A model generated the notes under the pieces. That model was given only the letters and a program-made list of their open reading frames with translations, ran no database searches and had not been told where the DNA came from. This document shows positions 1-7,027 of a stretch of 20,903 nucleotides of DNA, piece by piece. This stretch comes from Chara braunii (taxonomy: Eukaryota > Streptophyta > Charophyceae > Charales > Characeae), in NCBI GenBank assembly GCA_003427395.1, contig BFEA01000350.1, positions 1,365,255-1,386,157 of the forward strand, written 5' to 3'. The translations under genes were made by a program, and so were the position numbers. Each line of letters begins with the position of its first letter. Positions within the stretch are counted from its first letter, which is position 1.

Positions 1-172
1 GGGAGGGTCGGGACGGTTGTAGCGATGGTTTGCTAAGACCAGTTGCAACATACGGTTGTTGTAAGCGGTTACAACAATCGGTTGCTGTGACCGGTTACAA
101 CAACCATTTGCATCCACCGTTTGCAGTAACCGATTGTAGCAAGAGGTTGCTGTAACCAGTTGCAGCAAACAT

Positions 173-229
173 ATTGACCCTATCCCGCCCATCCCGACCC
201 TCGTTACAGCAACCGTTTGCAGGGTCAAT
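173..229. repeat. 57-bp cassette with 9-bp inverted ends, copy 1
   Basis: ATTGACCCT at 173-181 is matched by its reverse complement AGGGTCAAT at 221-229. The core contains a C-rich phrase (CCCGCCCATCCCGACCCTCG) not otherwise seen in the array. The cassette recurs twice downstream. The first bases of the window (GAGGGTCGGGAC at 3-14) resemble part of the core in reverse orientation. Confidence 0.75.
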
Positions 230-568
230 AGGTTTGCTGTAACCGGTTACAGCAACCGATTGCTACAATCAGTTCCTGCAATCGGTTGCTACAAACGGTT
301 GTTGTGACCGGTTACAACAACCGTTTGCAGCAACCGCTTACAGCAACCGTCTGTTAAGACCAGTTGCAACAGACGATTGTTGTAAACGGTTACAGCAACC
401 GGTTGCTGTAACCGTTTACAACAACCACCTGCTAAGACCAGTTGACGGTAAGACCAGTTACCGGTTGTTGTAAGCGGTTGTTGTAACCGTTTACAGCAAC
501 CGTTTACAGACACCGTTTGCAGTAACCGGTTGTCGCAAGAGGTTGCTGTAACCAGTTGCAGCAAATGT

Positions 569-625
569 ATTGACCCTCTCCCGCCCATCCCGACCCTCGT
601 TACAGCAACCGTTTGCAGGGTCAAT
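569..625. repeat. 57-bp cassette with 9-bp inverted ends, copy 2
   Basis: ATTGACCCT (569-577) and AGGGTCAAT (617-625) bound the same C-rich core. It starts 396 bp after copy 1, with one visible substitution in the core (CTCTCC against CTATCC). The flanking AACCGGTT words are also largely shared with copy 1, so the cassette marks a longer duplicated block of about 400 bp. Confidence 0.75.
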
Positions 626-980
626 AGTTTTGCTGTAACCGGTTACTGCAATCAATTGCTACAAACGGTTCTTGTGATTGGTTACAACAACCGTTTGCAG
701 CAACCGCTTACAGCAACTGTCTGTTAAAACCAGTTGCAACAGATGGTTGTTGTAAACGGATACAGCAACCGGTTGCTGTAACCGGTTGTTGTAACCGTTT
801 ACAGCAACCGTCTGCTAAGACCAGTTGCAACAACCGTCTGCTAAGACTAGTTGCAATAGACGGTTGTCGTAAGCGGTTACAGCAACTGGTTGATGTGACC
901 AGTCACAACAACTGTTTGCAGCAAACGTTTGCTGTAACCGGTTGTAGAAAGAGGTTGCTGTAACCAGTTGCAACAAACGT

Positions 981-1037
981 ATTGACCCTGTCCCGCCCAT
1001 CCCGACCCTCGTTACAACAACCGTTTGCAGGGTCAAT
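981..1037. repeat. 57-bp cassette with 9-bp inverted ends, copy 3
   Basis: ATTGACCCT (981-989) and AGGGTCAAT (1029-1037) bound the core again, 412 bp after copy 2. The three spacings (396 and 412 bp) show a weak higher-order period in the left part of the array. The cassette is absent from 1040 to 1955. Confidence 0.75.
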
Positions 1038-2100
1038 AGGTTTGCTGTAACTGATTACAACAACCGGTTGCTACAGCCGGTCACTGCAATCGGTTGCTGC
1101 AAACGGTTGTTGTGACCGGTTATAACATCGGTTACAACAACCGTTTGCAGCAACCGCTTACAACAATCGTCTGTTAAGACCAGTTGCAACAGACGGTTGC
1201 TGTAGACGGTTGCTGTAACCGTTTACAACAACCGCCTGCTAAGACCAGTTGCAACATACGGTAGTTGTAAGCGGTTATAGCAACCGGTTGCTGTAATCGC
1301 AAACGGTTGCTGTAACCGCTTACAGCAACTGTCTGCTAAGACCAGTTGCAACAGACGGTTGCTGTAAGCAGTTCCAACAATTGGTTGCTATGACCAGTTA
1401 CAACAATTGTTTGCAGCAACCGTTTGCTCGTCCTTGCAGCAACCGGTTGATGTAACCGCTTATAGCAACCGTCTGCTAAGACCAGTTGCAACAGACAACT
1501 GTTGTAAGCGATTACAGCAACCTGAGCAACCGGTTGCTGTAACCACTTACAACAACTGTCTGCTAAGACCAGTTGCAACAGACGGTTGCTATAAGCGGTT
1601 ACAACAACCGGTTGTTGCACTTACAGCAACCGGTTGCAGCAACAGTTTGCTCGTCCTTGCAACCAGCTGCTGTAACCGCTTACAACAACCGTCTGCTAAG
1701 ACCAGATGCAACAGACGGTTGTTGTAAGCGGTTACAGCAACAGACGGTTGTTGTAAGCGGTTACAGCAACAGTTACAGCAACCGACTGTTGCAACAGCAA
1801 CCGTCTGCTAAGACCAGTTACAACGTCTGTTGCAACGGCAACCGTCTGCGAAGACCCGTTGCAACAGACGGTTGCTGTAAGCGGTTACAGCAACCGGTTG
1901 CTGTGACCAGTTATAACAACCATTTGCAACAACCATTTGCTCGTCCTTGTAGCAACGGTACATGGGCTGCGACCTGCCTGTGGGACTGCAACCGTAGATT
2001 CAGTGTTTCTAACTGTTGTTTTTCCCGTCGTGTCCGTCCTTGCAGCAACCGGTCACTCGTCAGCTTCAACGTCTTCGAGAGTCCCACATCCACGTGCGTC

Positions 2101-3909
2101 ATGGCCAGTTCAAGCAAGGTCAGCTCAAGCAAGGCCACCACCGCGACCAAAGGCAAGTCCCACTCCAAGCACCCTGTGTTCGTGGCCCAGCTGGAGGAAA
2201 GACAGAAAAGTTTGCATAACGAGAAGACTTTGTACAAGTGGATCGAGCAAGGGCAGGAGGCGGACCCAAAAGGGTATGAGGAGTACTGGGTGAGGTGTAG
2301 CCTGTGCAACCAGTTTTTCACAACATCGAAGTCACGTGTGGTGCAACATTTCTTAAAGAAGAGAGCAGCATATCCTTACCGCACTGGGGAGATTCTCCAT
2401 CTGTTGGTGTTGGATGGAGCTAACGTTAAAGAAGAGGGTGCAACAGCTCAGACAATGCTGCATAAGTACAAAATGGATAATGGCATCGGTGAGGACTGCG
2501 GCTTGGAAGCGGACCCTGTGCGTCAGGCAGCAACGAAGCTGGAGCAGCATATTGTCCCACCTCCTGCACCGGGGAGGGAGTTTGTTGTCAACATTGACAC
2601 CACCCAAGAGGCTGAGCCTTCCGATCCAGATGTGGTGGTGGGAGATGAGACGGCCCCTGGTCCGTCAGGTCAGGCATCCACAAAGATATCGAAATCGGGG
2701 AAGACAACACAAACTTCCATCAGGAAGTGGACAGAGAACACCGCCCAAAAGAGACTTGATCTTGCATGGGCGGAGACATTGTACAGGGCGGGCGTGCCAT
2801 TCAACTTCATCCGGTTGAACAAGACGAAGGAGCTTCATGACGTGTACATGGAGTTGGCGGCCCGCAATGCACGAATGGACTTGCCTGCCTTTGAAACCAT
2901 CCGGACAGTGGCTTTGAATATTGTGTATGACAATGTTCGGGCAGAGGTGCGGCCGCTTATGGACAAGTGGGACATCAGTGGTTGCACTCTCATCACTGAT
3001 GGGACCCAAGACAGGAAGTCGAGGGCTGTGTTGAACTTTGTAGCGGCTGGAGAGAGCGGGGTTGTGTTCATCAAGGTTGTGGATGTCTCTGATAGGAAGA
3101 AAAACGTGAGAGCGTTGGCAAAGTTATGGAAAGAGGTGATAAGGGAGATCGGTGTTCACAGGGTCAATGCAATCTGCACTGACAATGCATCAGCGAACAA
3201 GCGAGCGGCGAAACTCCTATCAATGAGGACTTACAAAGCCATTGCGAAGATTCCTTGGATCCCGTGTGCTGCCCACACCCTGAACTTGCTACTGAAAGAC
3301 ATATCCAACATCGCATGGATCAAGACGGTGTGGAAGAAGGGAAGGAATTTGGTGAAGTTCATCAAGAATCACCAAAGCACGATGGGGTTGATGAGTCGGT
3401 GTTCCATGGGAGACAGGAAGGTGCTTGTCATGCCAACGGAGGTCAGATTCGCGTCTGTTTACCTGATGTTGATCCGTATATGGGACAGGAGACATGTGTT
3501 GAAGCACATGATGGATAACGGCTGGTTGGACATCTACTGGAGCAGCCAGAAAGACAGGGAGGATGCAGAGGATATCTTCGCTCATGTGAGATGTGACATG
3601 TGGTGGCAGAAAGTGGACACCATTCTCTCCATCATAAAACCTATATACGACCTGCTGCGAATGATGGATAGTGATGGGTTGGCACATTCACAGCTGTGGG
3701 GCTTCGACGACCTCCTCAGCAAGCGGATGCGGACAATGTCAGGTGTGACCAGCGAGCAGCACCACGAGATAATGAAGCTGATCGTCGATCATTGCAAGAT
3801 GATGCGTCAGCCAACCCATGCAGCAAACTTCTTGTTGTCACCTGCGCGGAGGGACCCCAGATGGTTGCTGAACAAGGACTCCCCACTCGTCCACAACGCA
3901 TTGAATTGA
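2101..3909 (+). CDS. hAT transposase, N-terminal part (BED finger, DUF659, catalytic core)
   Basis: This frame encodes 602 residues and is the best-preserved part of the locus. Residues 1-25 are Ser/Lys/Thr-rich. A BED-like finger lies near 63-97 (C66, C69, H83); the expected fourth metal ligand is not evident, with Tyr at 91. Residues 140-205 are a low-complexity linker. DUF659 spans about 220-370 (LYRAGVPFNFIRLN, then CTLITDGTQD with D300, then ICTDNASAN with D361). D300 and D361 fit the first two acidic catalytic positions of hAT enzymes. PCAAHTLNL (C389, H392) is the conserved hAT CxxH motif, and PTEVRFASVYLML near 445-457 is also typical. I chose the ATG at 2101 because the frame upstream, although open back to 1573, is translated repeat array. 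The frame ends at TGA 3907-3909, before the dimerisation domain, so the product would be truncated. Confidence 0.8.
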   Translation: MASSSKVSSSKATTATKGKSHSKHPVFVAQLEERQKSLHNEKTLYKWIEQGQEADPKGYEEYWVRCSLCNQFFTTSKSRVVQHFLKKRAAYPYRTGEILHLLVLDGANVKEEGATAQTMLHKYKMDNGIGEDCGLEADPVRQAATKLEQHIVPPPAPGREFVVNIDTTQEAEPSDPDVVVGDETAPGPSGQASTKISKSGKTTQTSIRKWTENTAQKRLDLAWAETLYRAGVPFNFIRLNKTKELHDVYMELAARNARMDLPAFETIRTVALNIVYDNVRAEVRPLMDKWDISGCTLITDGTQDRKSRAVLNFVAAGESGVVFIKVVDVSDRKKNVRALAKLWKEVIREIGVHRVNAICTDNASANKRAAKLLSMRTYKAIAKIPWIPCAAHTLNLLLKDISNIAWIKTVWKKGRNLVKFIKNHQSTMGLMSRCSMGDRKVLVMPTEVRFASVYLMLIRIWDRRHVLKHMMDNGWLDIYWSSQKDREDAEDIFAHVRCDMWWQKVDTILSIIKPIYDLLRMMDSDGLAHSQLWGFDDLLSKRMRTMSGVTSEQHHEIMKLIVDHCKMMRQPTHAANFLLSPARRDPRWLLNKDSPLVHNALN

Positions 3910-4650
3910 CATAGTTGGGCGGGAACTCTTGGGGCAATTTTGACTCTCACGAGGAAGTGTGGAACAGCCTGTGGACATTTCATTGCCAACCCATCGAAGG
4001 AGAAGATAAAGGATGAGGACTCGTGGAATCGGTTGGCTGTTGCCGACGCATCTTTCAAGAGGAAGACAACATCTCAATGGTGGCGCTTGTACGGGTCAAA
4101 GCACATCGAATTGCAGAAAATCGCAATGCGGGTGACGACAATGTGGAGCACGGCAACGCCATGCGAAAATAATTGGTCGTCCTTGGACTTGGTCCACTCC
4201 AAACGGCAGAACAACTTGTCCAGTGAAAGTGTAGCCAAGTTGGTCTACATTCACTGGAACATGCANAATTGGTCGTCCTTGGACTTGGTCCACTCCAAAC
4301 GGCAGAACAACTTGTCCAGTGAAAGTGTAGCCAAGTTGGTCTACATTCACTGGAACATGCAGTTGTTGCGGGTTCCTAGGAGCACGACTGATGGGTTCAT
4401 TGACCTGTGGGCAACCTTCTTCGACGAGCCTGAGGCACCTCCGGTGGCGAATGATGCAACAAAGGATCGCCGTAAAGTGGACAAGGAGGAGGCGGTGGCG
4501 AGGGCTGCACGCCTGAAGAAAATTCCGAAAGGAAGGCTTCCCGCTGGCTTGTTGAGCGATGATTCTGGGAGCAGTGACAACGAGGACTTGGTGTGGTGTG
4601 ACAAGGTGGACAACAGGGTGCATCGAGCACGAGGTGGAAAGGGGAAGGGA
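3910..4650 (+). pseudogene. hAT C-terminal dimerisation domain segment
   Basis: The frame of the upstream part continues after its TGA and encodes the hAT family C-terminal domain: SQWWRLYGSKHIELQKIAMR, then STATPCENNWSSLDLVHSKR, then KLVYIHWNM. This domain dimerises the transposase and forms part of the active fold. The family usually has Arg after the Glu of the CER-N motif; here it is Asn (CENN). Between 3915 and 3985 another frame reads more like protein (GGNSWGNFDSHEEVWNSLW), which suggests compensating frameshifts or a damaged exon boundary. The tail to 4650 is charged (DRRKVDKEEAVARAARLKK) and then Ser/Asp-rich. A 95-bp duplication around an N lies inside the domain. Confidence 0.75.
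4171..4361. other. Assembly join: one N between two identical 95-bp copies
   Basis: Bases 4171-4265 and 4267-4361 are identical by eye, with a single N at 4266. The copies repeat 31 residues of the hAT dimerisation domain, which no hAT protein has in duplicate. The total insertion of 96 bp happens to keep the frame. This is the usual look of two overlapping contig ends placed in a scaffold with a nominal gap, rather than a real duplication. Confidence 0.85.
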
Positions 4651-5003
4651 AGGCCGTTGTGGTTGAAGACGAGGAGGACGAGTGGGATGATGATGATGAT
4701 GATGACACCGACTCGGATTTTGAAATTCGTCCACACACCGGCTGCACGGACTCTGACACGGACGGAGGACCGGCCGACTTGTGGGACGTGCCTGAAGCGA
4801 CGTGTCACTTGGACAATGACGATGACCTCATCGTTGAGGACAGTGAGGCACGTGATCGCAGGGTCAGGGCGGAAGCACAATCTCTGGCGGACAGGGATCA
4901 TGTAATGGTGCAACAGCGTATGGCAGAGAAAAACTCACGTCGACTAGCAGTCCCCGCACACCTGCGAACCGTGGAGGGGCATGTGCAGCAACAGGCCGAG
5001 TAA
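4651..5003 (+). pseudogene. Acidic tail segment of the hAT gene
   Basis: After a frame change in the purine run near 4632-4650 the coding-like frame reads VVVEDEEDEWDDDDDDDTDS, then alternating acidic and basic segments (LIVEDSEARDRRVRAEAQSL), ending in HVQQQAE at TAA 5001-5003 with TGA at once behind it. The other frame gives Met and Thr runs that look like shadow translation. Asp/Glu tracts are common as disordered or regulatory tails, but no specific role can be given. The Asp run comes from a short GAT microsatellite near 4686-4704. Confidence 0.65.
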
Positions 5004-5006
5004 TGA

Positions 5007-5564
5007 CCACAGGAGCCGATGCAGCAGCTGGTGGAGCAGAATTCGCAGCGGGTGGCGCGGTAGCAGCAGGAGCAGCGCCTGCAGCAGAAGTAGCAGAAGC
5101 AGTATAAGGTGGAGCCAGGGCGACAGCAAGTGGAGAAGCAGTTGGAGCAGGACATGGAGCGGGAGCAGCAGAATGTGAAGCAGCAACAACAACAGCACAA
5201 CGAAGAGCAACACCAACAACTGAGCCAACACTCGGGCCAGGAGCAGCACACAGGTCAACAGCAGCAGCAAACGGATCAACAGCAGCACCAACAGCAGCCA
5301 AGGGATCAACAGCAACAGGACGTGGAGCAGCAGCAGCACGATGATGAGCAGCAGCAACAGGACGTGGAGCAGCAACAACAGCAAGCGGAGCACCAGCAGC
5401 AGCAGCAGCACGATGTTGAGCAGCAGCAGCAACAGCAGCCAAGAACAACAGCAGCAACCGCAGCAGTGACCACTACGACAGACACTGCACCAGAAGCTGT
5501 TGCTGGCTTCAACTTTTACTTGCCCCCCACCGATGCCTCGCTTGGACGAGGCCATGGTCCATGA
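5007..5564 (+). pseudogene. Poly-Gln segment of the hAT gene with stop cluster
   Basis: The same frame as the acidic segment continues as PQEPMQQLVEQNSQRVAR, then TAG (5061), QQEQRLQQK, then TAG (5091), and is then open through a long Gln/His/Glu-rich tract ending near FNFYLPP. The open part starts with MEPGRQQVEKQLEQDMEREQ at 5109. CAG, CAA and GAG codons dominate, so it is a codon-scale microsatellite. The reverse strand is also open in places (Leu-, Cys- and Ala-rich), which is an artefact of the CAG repeat. The frame is lost at a C6 run (5523-5528). A long Q tract is unusual for a transposase, but the segment lies in the same orientation and continues the gene. Confidence 0.6.
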
Positions 5565-5817
5565 CACTGTGGACATCAGCAGGGCTGGGAGGGAGAGAAA
5601 GGTTCCCGTGGAACCTGTCGTTGCGAAGCGCGGACGAGGGCGCCGAAGGAAGGGAGAGGGGAAGTCTGCTGCGGCAGTACCTGTTCTGGCCCCCATGGCG
5701 ACAGCAGCCGGTAGACCGAAACGCAAACAACGGAAGCAGGTGCTGGTCGAGGATGACCCCACCGGGGCAGAGGACAGCAGCGACGGGCAATGGAAGTCGG
5801 ATTGCGACTGGCCGTGA
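5529..5817 (+). pseudogene. Basic AT-hook-like C-terminal segment of the hAT gene
   Basis: After a one-base frame change in the C6 run, the next frame reads PMPRLDEAMVHDTVDISRAG, then a basic patch KRGRGRRRKGEG, then AAGRPKRKQRKQ, then an acidic end with DSSDGQWKSDCDWP and TGA at 5815-5817. The basic patches resemble AT-hooks (RGR and GRP cores) and could bind AT-rich DNA or act as nuclear localisation signals. That is inference from short motifs. It looks like the original C-terminus because clean protein-like sequence ends there and CTT microsatellite follows within 30 bases. Confidence 0.55.
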
Positions 5818-5842
5818 CTCTCATGCACATGTCTCATCAGCA

Positions 5843-5900
5843 TCTTCTTCTTCTTCTTCTTCTTCTTCTTCTTCTTCTTTCGTACTCTTCTTCTTCTTAT
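5843..5900. repeat. CTT/TTC microsatellite
   Basis: An uninterrupted TTC run fills about 5845-5879, and a shorter imperfect one follows after TTTCGTAC. It starts just after the stop of the decayed transposase. Confidence 0.9.
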
Positions 5901-5986
5901 TATTTCGTACAGACTCTACGGTGACTACACTGCGGTAGTTGTTTCTTAAAGGTCACAAATGATGGATCCGCACGCATATAGAGATT

Positions 5987-5989
<3 letters not shown>

Positions 5990-6032
<43 letters not shown>
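5990..6032. repeat. AG dinucleotide microsatellite
   Basis: About 21 AG units follow GATTGTTG. The same TTGAGAGAG entry into a GA run is seen at 20835 at the other end of the window. Confidence 0.95.
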
Positions 6033-6036
<4 letters not shown>

Positions 6037-6151
6037 TGTGTTTCAGAACTTATGGAAAAAAAAAACAGAGTGTCTGTGACTCTGTCACTCTACTTTCTGC
6101 GCTGATCTGTGCTGATCTGTGGTGTGTGAGATTAATGTGTGTTTTTGTTCT

Positions 6152-6273
6152 GTGTGTCAGTGGTGTGTGCATGAAGCTGTTGGTTGGAACCGGTTGAAGC
6201 TGGTGTGTGTCAGTGGTGTGTTCCTGCTGTGTGTGTCAGTGGTGTGTTTCTGTTGTGTGTGTCAGTGGTGTGT
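6152..6273. repeat. GT-rich minisatellite, 26-bp spacing
   Basis: GTGTGTCAGTGGTGTGT occurs at 6152, 6205, 6231 and 6257. The last three are exactly 26 bp apart. The first and last copies are both followed by GCATGAAG and a GTTG-containing stretch, so the block itself was partly duplicated. A lone AACCGGTTGAAGC sits between them at 6188. Confidence 0.8.
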
Positions 6274-6299
6274 GCATGAAGATGTTGATTGCCCTGACT

Positions 6300-6578
6300 G
6301 TTTCATGCAACCGGTTGCTAGAACCGGTTGCCTTGACTGTTTCGTACGACCCATTGTTGGAACCGGTTGCCTTGACTATGTCATGCTATAGGTTGCTGCA
6401 ACCGGTTGCCTTTATTGTTTCATGCAATGGGTTGCTGGAACCGGTTGCCTTGACTGTTTCGTGCGACCCGATGTTGGAACTGGTTGCCTTGACTGTGTCA
6501 TGCTACCGGCTGCTGCGACCAGTTGCCTTTACTGTTTCATGCAATGGGTTGCTGGAACCGGTTGCCTTGACTGTTTGA
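6300..6578. repeat. 39-bp tandem repeat with 117-bp higher-order unit
   Basis: GGTTGCC-type anchors occur near 6326, 6365, 6404, 6443, 6482, 6521 and 6560, a steady 39-bp period. Three monomer types alternate, giving a 117-bp higher-order unit. Because 39 is a multiple of three, one frame is open throughout and reads as 13-residue repeats such as SCNRLLEPVALTV, SYDPLLEPVALTM and SCYRLLQPVAFIV. I do not call it a gene: no start context, domain or separate evidence of translation is visible. The monomers share AACCGGTTGC with the left array. Confidence 0.85.
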
Positions 6579-6793
6579 TGCAACCGGTTGGTGCAACCGG
6601 TTCATGCAAGCGGATGCGGCAACCGGTTACTGCAACCGATTTCAGCAAACAGGTGCTGCAACCAGTTGCATGAACCGGTTGCTTTAACCGGTTATTGCAA
6701 TTGGTTCCAGCAATCATTTGCTGCAACCAGTTCGAGCAACCACTTGCAGCAAGCACTTGCTGCAACCGGTCGGAGTAACCGGTCCCAGCAACC
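6579..6793. repeat. AACCGGTT word array, right-hand block
   Basis: Irregular words such as GCAACCGGTTGGTGCAACC and GAACCGGTTGC fill this stretch, matching the vocabulary of 1-1955. It ends at a C-rich stretch near 6794. Together with the 39-bp repeat it puts the same motif family on both sides of the hAT gene. Confidence 0.75.
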
Positions 6794-7027
6794 CTGCCCT
6801 CCTTCCCCCCCTCCAGGCCCAAAACACAACTATTCCAAAAATTTAAAAGACCACGAATTTGGAGAGGTCTCAGGGAGAACAAATCAGCCCCGCGGGAAAA
6901 AAAAAACAAAAAACATTTTGACCGGTTTTTGGACTTGCCCGGGTCATCCGGGCAACTAGGTCCGACCCGCCCGGGCCCGGCTGCACGGACGGGCACCCGG
7001 GCCCATGCGGGTCTGGTAGCCTAGATT
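6794..7027. other. Unassigned segment with GC-rich inverted motifs
   Basis: A C-rich run is followed by AT-rich sequence, an A-rich run (6897-6912) and then a CCCGGG-rich patch at about 6937-7015. That patch includes the near-palindrome GCCCGGGTCATCCGGGC and several CCCGGGCCC-type words. It looks like the edge of a mobile element, but I recognise no family. No coding frame is supported. Confidence 0.4.

Larger units (their letters stand above)
1..1955. repeat. Irregular self-complementary array of AACCGGTT words
   Basis: Almost the whole stretch is built from two 13-nt words and their variants, GGTTGCTGTAACC and GGTTACAGCAACC. Each is the reverse complement of the other, and they overlap through AACCGGTT. 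A third recurrent phrase is CTGCTAAGACCAGTTGCAAC. It recurs at irregular spacing (roughly 60 to 140 bp between about 1170 and 1810), so this is not a clean tandem satellite. Both strands carry the same vocabulary, so many short spurious open frames appear on both; I do not call any of them genes. The array merges into unique sequence near 1955, about 150 bp before the transposase start. A related array lies on the far side of the transposase gene (6300-6790). Function is unknown. Confidence 0.85.
2101..5817 (+). pseudogene. Decayed hAT-family transposase gene (whole locus)
   Basis: Pieces of one long hAT transposase can be read in order across this interval: BED-like zinc finger, DUF659 domain, hAT catalytic core, hAT C-terminal dimerisation domain, acidic tract, Gln-rich tract and a basic tail. 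hAT transposases excise and reinsert DNA in the nucleus. The reading is broken by TGA at 3907, a frame change between about 4632 and 4650, TAA/TGA at 5001/5004, TAG at 5061 and 5091, and a frame change at a C6 run (5523-5528). The frame is also unclear between about 3905 and 3985. The TGA at 5815-5817 looks like the original end. An intron explanation for one or two breaks cannot be excluded, but the number of defects favours a dead copy. I see no clear terminal inverted repeats or 8-bp target duplication. Confidence 0.8.

Noticed and set aside
289-1620. Short open frames on both strands in the left array
   Set aside because: They are translations of the self-complementary repeat words (NRLLQ, VAVT, CCKRL) in all frames and show no domain or start context.
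1911-4077. Minus-strand and alternate-frame open frames over the hAT gene
   Set aside because: They overlap the recognised transposase frame and lack any family motif; they are shadows.
4864-5843. Long minus-strand open frames rich in Leu, Ala or Cys
   Set aside because: They are reverse readings of the CAG/CAA tract that encodes the Gln-rich segment.
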